A stretch of 64,000 nucleotides of DNA from Levilactobacillus tongjiangensis (GCF_003946345.1 NZ_RHNY01000004.1:119113-183112); one strand, 5' to 3'. Shown: positions 7,526 to 16,093, numbered from the stretch's first letter. The notes: generated from the letters alone by a model not told the origin. Numbers and translations: made by a program.

Positions 7526-7561
7526 TACATAATGTAATCGCTTAATCTATGTATTATACAT
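7526..7561 (+). promoter_or_regulatory. Twin palindromes upstream of the NCS1/DUF917 operon
   Basis: TACATAATGTA (7526-7536) and ATGTATTATACAT (7549-7561) are perfect odd-centred palindromes. They flank a weak cre-like TGTAATCGCTTAAT (7533-7546, two mismatches). They sit about 180 bases before the operon and are candidate operators. The rest of 7347-7743 shows only a hairpin CTGTCG/CGACAG near 7652 and the Shine-Dalgarno CTGGAGG. Confidence 0.45.
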
Positions 7562-7743
7562 TACGAACGCTTGACGCTTTTAAACCGCCGCGGTATCATT
7601 ACTAACATAAATTCTCACCGTATTCTAATTTTTGTTTAGAATTCATGAGAGCTGTCGCTTGACGACAGACAAATTGGAAGGATTGAACGGGTTTGAATAT
7701 TTTGTAGGATTATTAGTTCATATCATATCTGGAGGTTTCGTGC

Positions 7744-9090
7744 ATGGAGAAAAAAGAAAAGAGCTTTTCATCAGATTTCTCGTTACAACAGGTTCCTAAG
7801 TCACAACAAAAATCATGGTTATCATTATTCTCAATTTGGGTCGCCATTGGGGTGGACCTAGCCGCGGTGATCCTGGGTGTTCAACTTGCTAAGGGATTAC
7901 CGTTACATTCCGCGATTACAGCGGTGTTGGTTGGGTCCTTACTCTTGGCTGCAATCTGTACCATTACAGCTTCCGTGGGGGCGGCGACCAACCTGTCCAC
8001 GTCCATGATTACCCGGTACGTCTTCGGTAAGAAGGGTGCCTTAGTTTATTCCGCCATTATTGGGTGTTCTCTGTTAGGTTGGTTCGGGGTCCAAGTTGGT
8101 TTCTTCGCGACCAACGCTAAGACTGCCTTTATCAGTGCTTTTGGCCTTAACTGGCCCGTTTGGGTGTTTGCTATTATTGCCGGTATCGCCATGGTGGGCA
8201 CTGCCCTGTACGGCTACCGGGCTTTCTCCAGATTAAGTGAATTTTCCGTTCCCTTCCTGTTAGTTCTCATGTTAATTGCGTTGTTTATTGCGCTGAACAC
8301 ACATGGCCTTCCTGCAACACAAATCAAGGCGTCACTGCCAATGGGTTCTGCCATTGCCTTAGTGATTTCTTCATTCATTGTCGGAGCCGCTACGCAACCC
8401 GACATTTCCCGGTGGGCCAAGAGTCAAAAGGATTCTATCATTGGAACGTTCCTCGGGATGTTCGTGGGGAACTCCTTCATGATCATTGTCTCCATCTTAA
8501 TGAGCAAATCACTTGGCAGTGCCGACATGATGAAAATGTTGATCATGATTGGCATGGGCGTTCCCGGTATCATTATCCTGTCATTGACGCAATGGGTCAC
8601 CAACACGAGTAACCTGTACTCCGCTACGTTAGGCTTTAACGTCATCTTCAACAAGATTGGCTTTAAGAAGTTGACCATGATTTTGGGGACGATTGCGACG
8701 GCTATGGGTGTCTTCGGTATTTACAACTACTTCGTTTCCTTCCTGAACATCTTAGGAATTGTGATTGCAGCGGTTCCTGGCATCTACGTGGCTGAGTTCT
8801 ACCTGGTCAAGCACGAGTTCAAACGTCTGCAACTGAACGTTTCACCACAAAATGTGGTTTGGCGGTCAATCATTTCCTGGATTCTCGGTGCCGGCGTGAC
8901 CTTCCTCACGACTGCCGCACCAACCGGATTAGGTTTGTTTTCCCTGACGTCCATTCCACCTTTGGATGGAATCTTAGTTGGGTTTATCGTGCAATTTATC
9001 GGTGGCAAATTAGTTACCGCAGAAGTGTCGGCCAAGGACGTTCAACCAACGGAGGTTACAAATGAAGCTATTAACGGAACAAGACATTGA
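7744..9090 (+). CDS. NCS1-family permease (cytosine/hydantoin type)
   Basis: The 448-residue membrane protein has about 12 hydrophobic helices and a cytosolic N-terminus (MEKKEKSFSSDFSLQQVP). Its first helix region (S-I-W-V-A-I-G-V-D-L-A-A-V-I-L-G) and G-A-A-T-Q-P-D-I-S-R-W-A segment are typical of CodB-like nucleobase-cation symporters. It imports a small N-heterocyclic or related compound with a cation. The stop lies 29 bases inside the DUF917 gene, so the two are co-translated. Because the partners are DUF917 and hydantoinase-type proteins, the substrate is more likely a hydantoin, ureide or lactam-like compound than cytosine. That is inference from context. Confidence 0.8.
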   Translation: MEKKEKSFSSDFSLQQVPKSQQKSWLSLFSIWVAIGVDLAAVILGVQLAKGLPLHSAITAVLVGSLLLAAICTITASVGAATNLSTSMITRYVFGKKGALVYSAIIGCSLLGWFGVQVGFFATNAKTAFISAFGLNWPVWVFAIIAGIAMVGTALYGYRAFSRLSEFSVPFLLVLMLIALFIALNTHGLPATQIKASLPMGSAIALVISSFIVGAATQPDISRWAKSQKDSIIGTFLGMFVGNSFMIIVSILMSKSLGSADMMKMLIMIGMGVPGIIILSLTQWVTNTSNLYSATLGFNVIFNKIGFKKLTMILGTIATAMGVFGIYNYFVSFLNILGIVIAAVPGIYVAEFYLVKHEFKRLQLNVSPQNVVWRSIISWILGAGVTFLTTAAPTGLGLFSLTSIPPLDGILVGFIVQFIGGKLVTAEVSAKDVQPTEVTNEAINGTRH

Positions 9091-10153
9091 TTACATTTCT
9101 ATGGGCGCATCTGTCCTGGGTTCAGGCGGGGGCGGTGACCCTAAAGTTGGCCGGTTATTAGCCAAGCATTTCATTGAAAAATACGGCCCCGTTCAGTTGA
9201 TGTCAATCGACGAACTGCCAGACGACGCCTACGTGGTGCCGGTCTCTGGTATGGGTGCCCCCACGGTTTCCTTGGAAAAACTTCCCTCAGAGATCGAACT
9301 GACCAATCCGATGGAGGAGTTGGAACGCATCAATGGTCGCAAGGCCGATGTTATCATTCCCATTGAAGTGGGAGGCATCAACTCCCTGTATCCCGTGGGC
9401 GCTGCGGCTAAGAAGGGAATTCCCATCCTGGATGCCGATGCCATTGGTCGAGCTTTCCCTGAAGCTCAGATGGAAACGTTCCATTTACACGGTTATGAAC
9501 CTGAAAACGTGGCTGTCGGTGATGAGAAGGGAAATGTGGCAACGTTAAAGCCCATCAATGCGCTGTGGGGCGAGTACCTGTCCCGGGCGTTGACCGTTCA
9601 AATGGGCGGTTCTGCCTCAGTCTCCGATTACTTCCTACCAGGGAAGGACGTCAAGGGCTCCGTCGTGAATAACACGTTGAGCTTAGCCCGTGACGTGGGT
9701 GAAATGATTCTGAATTCCGATAAATTTGAAAATGATATCTTCCAAAACGTTTTGACGAAGTTACATGGATTTGACCTCTTTGATGGCAAGATTGTGGACA
9801 TGTCACGTGAGACTAAGAAAGGGTTCAACTTTGGCCGCGTCACGATTGAAGGATTGAACCAGTCTGCTGGTAAGACCTACACGTTGGAATTTCAAAATGA
9901 AAACTTAGCTGTTAAAGAGGGGGACAACTTCCTGGCCACCGTGCCCGATTTGATCGTGGCACTGGACCTCGAATCTGCTCGCCCAGTGACCTCTGAACGC
10001 TTGCGCTACGGTGCGCGGGTCAAAGTTGTGTCATTCCCTTGTGACCCGCAGTGGCGGACACCGATTGGTATTCAAACTGCTGGTCCCCGTTACTTTGGGT
10101 ACGATTTCGACTACGTTCCAGTAGAACAGCTTGTGAAGGGGGTCAAAGCATGA
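9062..10153 (+). CDS. DUF917 family protein
   Basis: The 363-residue soluble protein has the Gly-rich family opening M-G-A-S-V-L-G-S-G-G-G-G-D-P (about 11-24) and V-P-V-S-G-M-G-A-P-T-V. It continues with P-I-E-V-G-G-I-N-S and G-I-P-I-L-D-A-D-A-I-G-R-A-F-P-E-A-Q-M, which are hallmark DUF917 blocks. DUF917 proteins are often encoded next to hydantoinase/oxoprolinase proteins, and some are fused to them, but no reaction is firmly assigned. The gene overlaps the permease by 29 bases and the next gene by four (ATGA). GGAGG stands before the ATG. It probably works as a partner of the next protein on the imported substrate. Confidence 0.85.
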   Translation: MKLLTEQDIDYISMGASVLGSGGGGDPKVGRLLAKHFIEKYGPVQLMSIDELPDDAYVVPVSGMGAPTVSLEKLPSEIELTNPMEELERINGRKADVIIPIEVGGINSLYPVGAAAKKGIPILDADAIGRAFPEAQMETFHLHGYEPENVAVGDEKGNVATLKPINALWGEYLSRALTVQMGGSASVSDYFLPGKDVKGSVVNNTLSLARDVGEMILNSDKFENDIFQNVLTKLHGFDLFDGKIVDMSRETKKGFNFGRVTIEGLNQSAGKTYTLEFQNENLAVKEGDNFLATVPDLIVALDLESARPVTSERLRYGARVKVVSFPCDPQWRTPIGIQTAGPRYFGYDFDYVPVEQLVKGVKA

Positions 10154-11706
10154 ACTACCGCTTAGGCGTCGACGTCGGTGGGACCAACACCGACGCAGCC
10201 ATCTTAGATGAAAACTTAAAAGTGATTTACACCGTAAAATCAGCGACCACCTTGGACGTGGAGGGCGGTATCTTCAACGCCATCTCCAAAGTTTTAAAGG
10301 AAAGCCACGTCGATAAAGGAGCTATTACACACGCCATGTTGGGAACGACTAAGTCGACCAATGCTATCGTGGAACGCAAAGACCTCGACAAGGTAGCTTA
10401 CATTCGAATCGCCAAGCCGGCTTCAGTTGGAGTGCCACCCTACATGGAATGGCCAGCCGATTTGAAGGCTGCCGTTAACCTGGATAATGTTATTGTTTCC
10501 GGCGGGTACGAGTTTGACGGTCGGTTGATCGCTGACTTGGACCGCAGTGAAGTGGATGCTTTCTGTGCCAAGATTAAAGACGATGTGAAGACGGTGGCCA
10601 TTGCCGGGACGTTTGCGCCAGTTAATGACAGCCAAGAAACACAGGTCGCTGAGTGGGTCCGTGAAGACCTGGGGAACGACGTGGCCATTACGCTGTCCAG
10701 CCAAATTGGTGGGGTCGGCATGTTGGAACGTGAGAACGCCTCAATCTTGAACGCTGCCCTGACCACCATTGGTGAATCTATCGTCAGTGGGTTTGACAAC
10801 GCGTTGCAGTCATTGGGCATCTCGGCGAACACCTACTTCAGCCAAAATGACGGGACACTCCGTGGTGGGTCCTTTACACAGAAATACCCAATCTTCACCA
10901 TTGGGTGTGGACCGACCAACAGTATTCGGGGAGCCTACCACTTGTCCGGTGTCAAGGATGCCTTAGTCTTAGATGTTGGTGGGACCACTAGCGACATTGG
11001 CGTGCTGGTTAACAGTTTTCCTCGGCAATCAGCTATTTCCGCCACGGTTGGTGGTGTGGAAACGAACTTTAGAATGCCCGATATCATGTCAATCGGGATT
11101 GGTGGCGGGACCATCATTCACCATGAAGGCGACGGCTTTACCGTTGGCCCAGACAGTGTGGGCTACGAAATTGTTGATAAAGCGAAGGTCTTCGGCGGTG
11201 ACGTTGAAACGGCAACGGATGATGCGGCTAAATTAGGTCGGAGTTTCCCAGATAGTCAAGCGCAGTTAGCTGATATTGACGAAGCTTGGGCGCAAAAGGT
11301 AATTAGCCAGATCAATGCGACGATTATAGAATCGTTGGACCAAATGAAAACCAAGAAGGGCGACGTTCCCTTGATTTTGACCGGTGGTGGAAGTTTCCTG
11401 ATTGATGCCGATATCAAGGGAATCAGTCAAGTTTACCTACCCGACCACTATGATGCTGCGAATGCAGTGGGTGCTGCCTTAGGCCAGGTCAGTGGTGAAG
11501 TCAACCGAATTTACAGTTTTGAACAGAAGAGTAAAGAAGAAGTCTTAGAAGATGCCAAGGCTGAGGCCGTGGGCAACGCCGTTGAGGCGGGGGCCATCGC
11601 TCAGTCAGCTGAGGTCATCGACATTGATGTGACGCCGTTAGCCTACTTACCAGGGAATTCCGCTCAGGTAAAGGTTAAAGCGGTTGGAAGTCTGAACTTG
11701 GTCTAA
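10150..11706 (+). CDS. Hydantoinase/oxoprolinase-family (HyuA-like) protein
   Basis: The 518-residue protein starts at ATG 10150, overlapping the DUF917 stop. It opens with the ASKHA phosphate loop G-V-D-V-G-G-T-N-T-D-A (residues 5-15). It carries a second nucleotide-binding block, L-D-V-G-G-T-T-S-D-I-G (about 277-287), then G-I-G-G-G-T-I and T-G-G-G-S-F-L-I. This is the HyuA architecture: ATP-dependent opening of five-membered lactam or hydantoin-like rings. With the NCS1 permease and DUF917 it forms a three-gene uptake and breakdown operon. An upstream in-frame start at 10051 would lie deep inside DUF917 and is rejected. The true substrate is open. Confidence 0.85.
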   Translation: MNYRLGVDVGGTNTDAAILDENLKVIYTVKSATTLDVEGGIFNAISKVLKESHVDKGAITHAMLGTTKSTNAIVERKDLDKVAYIRIAKPASVGVPPYMEWPADLKAAVNLDNVIVSGGYEFDGRLIADLDRSEVDAFCAKIKDDVKTVAIAGTFAPVNDSQETQVAEWVREDLGNDVAITLSSQIGGVGMLERENASILNAALTTIGESIVSGFDNALQSLGISANTYFSQNDGTLRGGSFTQKYPIFTIGCGPTNSIRGAYHLSGVKDALVLDVGGTTSDIGVLVNSFPRQSAISATVGGVETNFRMPDIMSIGIGGGTIIHHEGDGFTVGPDSVGYEIVDKAKVFGGDVETATDDAAKLGRSFPDSQAQLADIDEAWAQKVISQINATIIESLDQMKTKKGDVPLILTGGGSFLIDADIKGISQVYLPDHYDAANAVGAALGQVSGEVNRIYSFEQKSKEEVLEDAKAEAVGNAVEAGAIAQSAEVIDIDVTPLAYLPGNSAQVKVKAVGSLNLV

Positions 11707-11750
11707 TTTACAGAGAGATTGCGGACCAGCACTAACTTGTACCAACAGGA

Positions 11751-11786
11751 ACATCACTGAACCTTATGGTTTGGTGGTGTTTTTTG
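11751..11786 (+). terminator. Terminator of the NCS1/DUF917 operon
   Basis: ACATCACTGAACC pairs (with G-U pairs) with GGTTTGGTGGTGT across TTAT, followed by TTTTTT. Confidence 0.8.
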
Positions 11787-11810
11787 TTTGCTATCGTTAT
11801 CAACTGGTTT

Positions 11811-12027
11811 AGTGCAGCCGCCTCCGGCAGCCAGGGATGCAGGTGGCGGTGGGGAATGCCTGCGGCCTGGGGGGCGGTCCTCCGGCTCGACTGGAAGCCT
11901 CGGCCAGCCCACCGAGTCTCCCAGCTCGTCCCACGCTGTAAGCCAGCTCAAAAACGCTGACTAACACCGTCGACACGGCCACCCGCATCCCTGACTGCCT
12001 GCGGCTACGGTTGTGAATGAGTGCAAC
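11811..12027 (-). repeat. Family-1 GC-rich structured repeat, copy A
   Basis: On the minus strand the outer stem is CAGGGATGC / GCATCCCTG (11985-11993 with 11832-11840, perfect). Inside are GGCCGTGTCGACGG, a GTCAGC/GCTGGC hairpin, GTGGGACGAGCTGGGAGAC, a stem closed by GGCTTCCAGTCGAG, and TTCCCCAC, which pairs back to GTGGGA. Copy B lies 305 bases on and is almost identical. Ends are marked by AGTGCA and TGCAAC. Confidence 0.8.
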
Positions 12028-12115
12028 AATTGTTTACATTGGACCTTTTGAAGTGGGTGTGGTGTTCTAGATTGCAATATTTATTGGTAGTTGGAGGCTC
12101 TAATCCTGATGTCTT

Positions 12116-12332
12116 AGTGCGGTCATCTCCGGCAGCCAGGGATACAGGTGACGGTGGGGAACGCCTGCGGCCTGAGGGGCGGTCCTCCGGCTCGACTGGA
12201 AGCCTCGGCCAGCCCACCGAGTCTCCCAGCTCGTCCCACGCTGTAAGCCAGCTCAAAAACGCTGACTAACACCGTCGACACGGCCACCCGCATCCCTGAC
12301 TGCCTGCGGCTACGGTTGTGAATGACTGCAAC
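12116..12332 (-). repeat. Family-1 GC-rich structured repeat, copy B
   Basis: A near-identical direct repeat of copy A at +305. One outer-stem change turns a G-C pair into G-U if read as minus-strand RNA (CAGGGATGC with GTATCCCTG), but into an A-C mismatch on the plus strand. This favours a minus-strand transcript as the selected form. The 88 bases between A and B hold no gene. Confidence 0.8.
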
Positions 12333-12488
12333 ATTTGTTTGTGGTGTCCAGTGAAATTGTGGAGGTTTCAGTAGCTGTGTTCTCCAAAATAAAAACGTCA
12401 CTAACCATTGGGCTAGTAGCGCTAAGTTCAGCAGATCTATTTAGTGTGTAATTAGGTTAGCCGCATTCAATGTAGCCATCAAGAATCA

Positions 12489-12692
12489 ATGTAGCTGGCA
12501 GGTTGGCAGGGTGGGTGTTGGCCGTGTCGGTATGAGTGGCTCGGTGGGGTACCGAACCACTCATACGGGACGAACTTGGAGACCCGCAAGGTTTTCAGCG
12601 GGGCTTCAAGTCGAGGTGCAAAACCGCTCTATGGCTTGCGCCGGTCCCCACAGCCAGCGCCCGTCCTGCCAACCGGAAGCGGCAATTACATG
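12489..12692 (+). repeat. Family-1 GC-rich structured repeat, copy C
   Basis: A diverged copy in the opposite orientation. The outer stem is GGTTGGCAGG (12501-12510) / CCTGCCAACC (12665-12674). The first arm is GTATGAGTGG (12530-12539) / CCACTCATAC (12557-12566). The core is GGGACGAACTTGGAGAC, then CCCGC/GCGGG, GGCTTCAAGTCGAGG and GGTCCCCAC. Stems differ from copies A and D but stay paired, and the unpaired core is conserved. Confidence 0.8.
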
Positions 12693-12701
12693 ATAATGGC
12701 G

Positions 12702-13676
12702 TTAGTTCTTTAACCCTTTAACAACGCTGGGAGCGTAGACCATCTTCTGAATATGTGTTGTGATTCTGGCCATCCGGGGGAACCCGCTGAAACCAGATTG
12801 TTGGTGGCCGTGGGTCATAATTACGAGAATATACCGTTCGCCGTTGGGAAGGGTCACGATACCAGCATCATTGTTGGTGTCAGCCATGAAACCTACCTTG
12901 TCGGCTACCGTAGCGCCTTTAGTAGCGGCGGTAGCACCTGCCGGAATACCATCACGGTAGACTTGTGTTTTCATCAACGAGAGCAGTTTCTGTTGATCCT
13001 TTGCGTGTTTGAAGGGACCGGACTGGGTCGCTAGGTCGCGGAGCACCATCATGAGGCTCGTAGCAGTCGTTTCAGCACTTTGACCTTCGATGAAGGCGGG
13101 AGAGTAATACCCCTCTTGGGTCAACAGAGCGTTGATTCCCTGCAGGCCGCGTTCATCCAGTAAGTCATCGGCAAAGTCATTGGCGCTATTGACGATCATC
13201 CGATGGAAGCCGTCTTGATTGGTCGGGGTCCAAGCAAAAGTCCCTAGGTGGCTTTGTTGGAAGACGTAGGCGGCGATGAAGAGTTTGTAGGTGCTGGCGG
13301 CTACCACGGGAGTGTGGGCGTTGGCTGACGTGGCAAGGTCGCCTTGGGCGTAAAACTTATCAGTCAGGGTCGCCTTGTCAGCCGCACTGCCGGGAACGGC
13401 CCCTAAGTTGTAGAAACTCACGCTGGTGGTCCCGTCAGCCGTGATTTTCTTTAAATATGTATGTACATCAGCCTTTAACTGGTGCTGATGTTGCGTAATC
13501 TGCTGAGTGGTCACGGGTTTAGCCACATCGTCTTGCTCGGTGGCGGTTCCCGGTTGATCGGGATGGGCTTGAACGACCATGATTCCCGCAAACATGAGAA
13601 TGACGATGACCAGTCCGGCAACCAAAGCCCGGTGCTGCAAGAGGTATTTGAGTTGTTTGGTAGCTTCGTGTTTCAT
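12702..13676 (-). CDS. Membrane-anchored serine hydrolase, class A beta-lactamase fold
   Basis: The 324-residue protein has an N-terminal membrane helix (about 17-37) and an extracellular catalytic domain. The active-site motifs are S-T-Y-K (Ser128, Lys131), S-A-N (164-166) and K-V-G (about 263), matching the SxxK, SxN and KxG triad of class A beta-lactamase/PBP-type enzymes. Lactobacilli carry many such proteins. Those with this anchor and K-V-G in place of K-T-G are usually called beta-lactamase family proteins of unknown substrate. A wall peptide or ester is as likely as an antibiotic. The gene is alone, with a structured repeat just downstream and no clear ribosome site. Confidence 0.8.
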   Translation of the reverse strand: MKHEATKQLKYLLQHRALVAGLVIVILMFAGIMVVQAHPDQPGTATEQDDVAKPVTTQQITQHQHQLKADVHTYLKKITADGTTSVSFYNLGAVPGSAADKATLTDKFYAQGDLATSANAHTPVVAASTYKLFIAAYVFQQSHLGTFAWTPTNQDGFHRMIVNSANDFADDLLDERGLQGINALLTQEGYYSPAFIEGQSAETTATSLMMVLRDLATQSGPFKHAKDQQKLLSLMKTQVYRDGIPAGATAATKGATVADKVGFMADTNNDAGIVTLPNGERYILVIMTHGHQQSGFSGFPRMARITTHIQKMVYAPSVVKGLKN

Positions 13677-13895
13677 CGGTTAACGATCTCGTTTCTTTAG
13701 AGTTTTTGGGCAACAAGCAATTAATGTTTTTAATTATACACGTTAATCATGACGGACCCCAGCGCAATTTTTATTCTAACGGCCAGGGTGCGTGGGACTG
13801 GGATTTAACGGAATTATTAATTTGACAACGGTTGCAATCGACTGGTCCGGACCGGTAAAATGGAACTTAAATCTCGGTTCATGGAGGCTAACGAC

Positions 13896-14708
13896 ATGTA
13901 TAAGATTATTACCAGCGATTTAGATGAGACGCTCTTACGTAAGGACGGTAGTATTTCGCAACAAAATATTGACGCGATTGCCCAGGCCACGGCTCGCGGG
14001 GTGAAATTTGTGCCGAACACCGGCCGGAATTTTTTAACTGTTCAGCCGTTGTTGAAACAGCTTGGATTGGCTCAGCAAGCCGGTGAGTACGTGATTTCCT
14101 TCAACGGCGGGGCTGTGATTGAGAACCAGGGTAATCGGGTTGTTCTGAGTAATGAGATGCCTTACACGGAGGCTAAACGGGTCTTTGAACTCTTCACGGC
14201 GTTTGACGTGGATGTTCACGTATATACGCTGGACCACCTTTACATTTACCGACCTCGGGAAGATGACGAGGCTTATTTACAAACGCGTGGGGTGGCCTTC
14301 ACCGAATTTGACGGAGATTTCAGCCAATTTAAGGATGACCACGTGATGAAGGTGATTGCCATGAATCCCGATATGACTGTACGGCGGGCCGCTAACGATC
14401 GCATCCAAGCTGAGTTTGCGGATATCAATACGGCTTATTCTTCAGGAATCTATATCGAAGTGAACCATGGTGGGGTGGACAAAGGTAATGCCATCCTGGA
14501 GCTGGGTGAGCAGCTTGGTGTTTCGGCTGATGAGATTATGGCCATTGGAGATAACGACAACGACTTACCAATGCTACGCAAAGTTGGGTTGCCAGTCTCC
14601 GTCCAGAATGGTATTCCAGCGGTCAAAGAAGTGGCAACTTACGTGACGCCACATGATTATGAGTGCGGTGTGGCCGATGCCATCAATAAATTTGTATTGA
14701 ATAACTAA
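13896..14708 (+). CDS. Cof-type HAD phosphatase
   Basis: The 270-residue soluble hydrolase has motif I D-L-D-E-T-L-L (nucleophile Asp8, acid/base Asp10), motif II region N-T-G-R, and C-terminal K-G-N-A-I-L-E-L, G-D-N-D-N-D-L-P-M-L (metal-binding Asp residues). Length and motifs fit the Cof/YidA subfamily with a C2B cap, which dephosphorylates sugar phosphates and flavin-type phosphates. The start at 13896 follows GGAGG at ideal spacing, and the upstream in-frame ATG at 13860 has no ribosome site. Single gene with its own promoter-like TTGCAA/TAAAAT pair and terminator. Substrate cannot be read from sequence. Confidence 0.9.
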   Translation: MYKIITSDLDETLLRKDGSISQQNIDAIAQATARGVKFVPNTGRNFLTVQPLLKQLGLAQQAGEYVISFNGGAVIENQGNRVVLSNEMPYTEAKRVFELFTAFDVDVHVYTLDHLYIYRPREDDEAYLQTRGVAFTEFDGDFSQFKDDHVMKVIAMNPDMTVRRAANDRIQAEFADINTAYSSGIYIEVNHGGVDKGNAILELGEQLGVSADEIMAIGDNDNDLPMLRKVGLPVSVQNGIPAVKEVATYVTPHDYECGVADAINKFVLNN

Positions 14709-14713
14709 TTGCG

Positions 14714-14749
14714 AAAGTGGTCGTCTTCCCGGTGAAGGCGGCCATTTTG
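14714..14749 (+). terminator. Terminator of HAD gene
   Basis: AAGTGGTCGTCTTC pairs with GAAGGCGGCCATTT around CCGGT, followed by TTT. Confidence 0.75.
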
Positions 14750-14851
14750 ATTATCTGCCGACCTCTCGGCTTATGCAGTCAAACACGCTGGCTTCAGTTA
14801 GCTCGAAAAAGCTCGCATAAAGTTTTAGAGGTAGTCATTTTATAATGCAAT

Positions 14852-14896
14852 CAGAGCCGGAGTTCCTGGCCACCGGAATGCGTCTCATTTTGCAAC
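14852..14896 (+). repeat. Family-1 repeat remnant
   Basis: CAGAGCCGG, TTCCTGGCCACCGGA and TGCAAC match the 3' end of the family-1 repeat (compare TTCCTGGCGGCCGGAGG in copy D and the remnant at 23408). The rest of the element is absent. Confidence 0.5.
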
Positions 14897-14949
14897 AACC
14901 TGGCTTACTAATGCTGAATTAAGCAGCTAATATATTTTCGAGCATCCTC

Positions 14950-14999
14950 TTGTTATTTAAAAGATCTGATGTTATAGTGTAATAGTAAAATAGAACACT
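14950..14999 (+). promoter_or_regulatory. Promoter and GntR operator
   Basis: TTGTTA (14950-14955), a 17-base spacer and TATAGT (14973-14978) form the promoter. The inverted repeat AGTGT (14976-14980) / ACACT (14995-14999) covers the start site, as expected for self-repression by the YtrA-type regulator encoded next. Confidence 0.7.
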
Positions 15000-15015
15000 A
15001 GGGAGGAGGGACAAA

Positions 15016-15390
15016 ATGCAATTTGATGATAAAGTGCCAATTTACTATCAAATCAAAAACCATATTTATCATGAAATGATGACTGGTCAGTTAGTGGCCG
15101 GCGCCAAGTTACCGGCTGTACGCCAACTAGCTGTCGATCTGACGGTCAACGTCAATACGGTTCAACGTGCGCTCGGGGAAATGATCCAAGAAGGTACCAT
15201 TGAATCGCAACGGGGGAAGGGAAATTTTGTGACAACGGATACCACACGAATCGCACAATTAAAGGAGCAATTAGTCGTGGAACAACTTGAACGAGTTTAC
15301 CAACAATTACATGCTTTGAACCTATCGGATGACGAAATTATCGCCAGTTTGAAGCAATATATCGAGCAGAGGGGGCAGCAACATGACTAA
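15016..15390 (+). CDS. GntR-family regulator, YtrA subfamily
   Basis: The 124-residue protein has a winged helix at residues 8-75 (P-I-Y-Y-Q-I-K-N-H-I, L-P-A-V-R-Q-L-A-V-D-L-T-V-N-V-N-T-V-Q-R-A, then the wing S-Q-R-G-K-G-N-F-V) and only about 45 further residues. That short C-terminal helix pair is the mark of YtrA-type GntR proteins, which are encoded with ABC transporters and repress them until a cell-envelope signal arrives. It heads a three-gene operon, overlaps the ATPase gene by eight bases, and has a matching operator over its promoter. Confidence 0.9.
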   Translation: MQFDDKVPIYYQIKNHIYHEMMTGQLVAGAKLPAVRQLAVDLTVNVNTVQRALGEMIQEGTIESQRGKGNFVTTDTTRIAQLKEQLVVEQLERVYQQLHALNLSDDEIIASLKQYIEQRGQQHD

Positions 15391-16093
15391 CGTTTTAGCA
15401 ATGAATCAGGTCAGTTACAAGCGGAACTTAAAGACAATTTTGCACGACGTGGATTTGACACTGGAAACGGGGAAAATCATTGGTTTGTTAGGGGAAAACG
15501 GTGCGGGGAAGACGACTTTAATGCGTTTGATCACCGGGAGTGCCAAGGGGAAAGGGACTGTCGCTGTGAGTGGAGATACGGTCGTCGCCAACCGGAAGAG
15601 CCATATTAGTTTTTCGGAGCAACTTCATGGATTTTCTAATAGCACTAAGTTGGACGAAGTCATTGCGTTTTACCAGCGAGTATACGTGGACTTTGATCCC
15701 AAACAATTCACAGAGTTGTGCACTTTCTTACAGATTGACACCAGCTTAAAGCTGTCGTCGTTATCCAAGGGGATGAAGGAGAAGGTCATCATTGCGTTGA
15801 CACTGGCTCGTCGGACAAACTTATACTTGTTGGATGAACCCTTCAGTGGTATCGACAGTATGAGTCGTAAGAAGATTATCAGCAGTATTATCAAATGGAA
15901 GCCGGAAAACGCGACGATGGTCATCAGTGATCACTACGTTTCAGAGATTGCACCGATTTTAGACGAAATCGTCATCGTTAAGGACCAAACCATTTACACC
16001 CACAGACCAGCGGATAGCGTGCGGGAAGAGTTTGGTGTAGGGATTGAAGCGTACTACGAGAGCTTATACAAGGGGGGCGTTCAACATGACTAG
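15383..16093 (+). CDS. ABC transporter ATP-binding protein
   Basis: The 236-residue ATPase has Walker A G-E-N-G-A-G-K-T-T (37-45), a Q-loop-like segment near F-S-E-Q-L-H-G, the signature L-S-K-G-M-K-E-K, and Walker B L-Y-L-L-D-E-P with the following S-G-I-D. The D-H-Y-V-S switch replaces the usual His-switch context. It pairs with the membrane protein encoded next (stop and start overlap) under the YtrA-type regulator. In this family such transporters respond to peptide antibiotics or envelope stress, often as exporters or sensors. Cargo unknown. Confidence 0.9.
   Translation: MTNVLAMNQVSYKRNLKTILHDVDLTLETGKIIGLLGENGAGKTTLMRLITGSAKGKGTVAVSGDTVVANRKSHISFSEQLHGFSNSTKLDEVIAFYQRVYVDFDPKQFTELCTFLQIDTSLKLSSLSKGMKEKVIIALTLARRTNLYLLDEPFSGIDSMSRKKIISSIIKWKPENATMVISDHYVSEIAPILDEIVIVKDQTIYTHRPADSVREEFGVGIEAYYESLYKGGVQHD

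Noticed and set aside
8412..8612. Frames overlapping the NCS1 permease on either strand
   Set aside because: They are shadows of a gene with clear membrane helices and family motifs.
10051..10149. Longer N-terminus for the HyuA-like protein
   Set aside because: The extension lies inside DUF917 in another frame. The ATG at 10150 begins the phosphate-loop domain and overlaps the DUF917 stop.
11766..12693. Open frames on both strands across the GC-rich repeats
   Set aside because: They lie in sequence whose conservation follows stems and loops, not codons. Frames of copies A and B overlap on both strands and none has a ribosome site.
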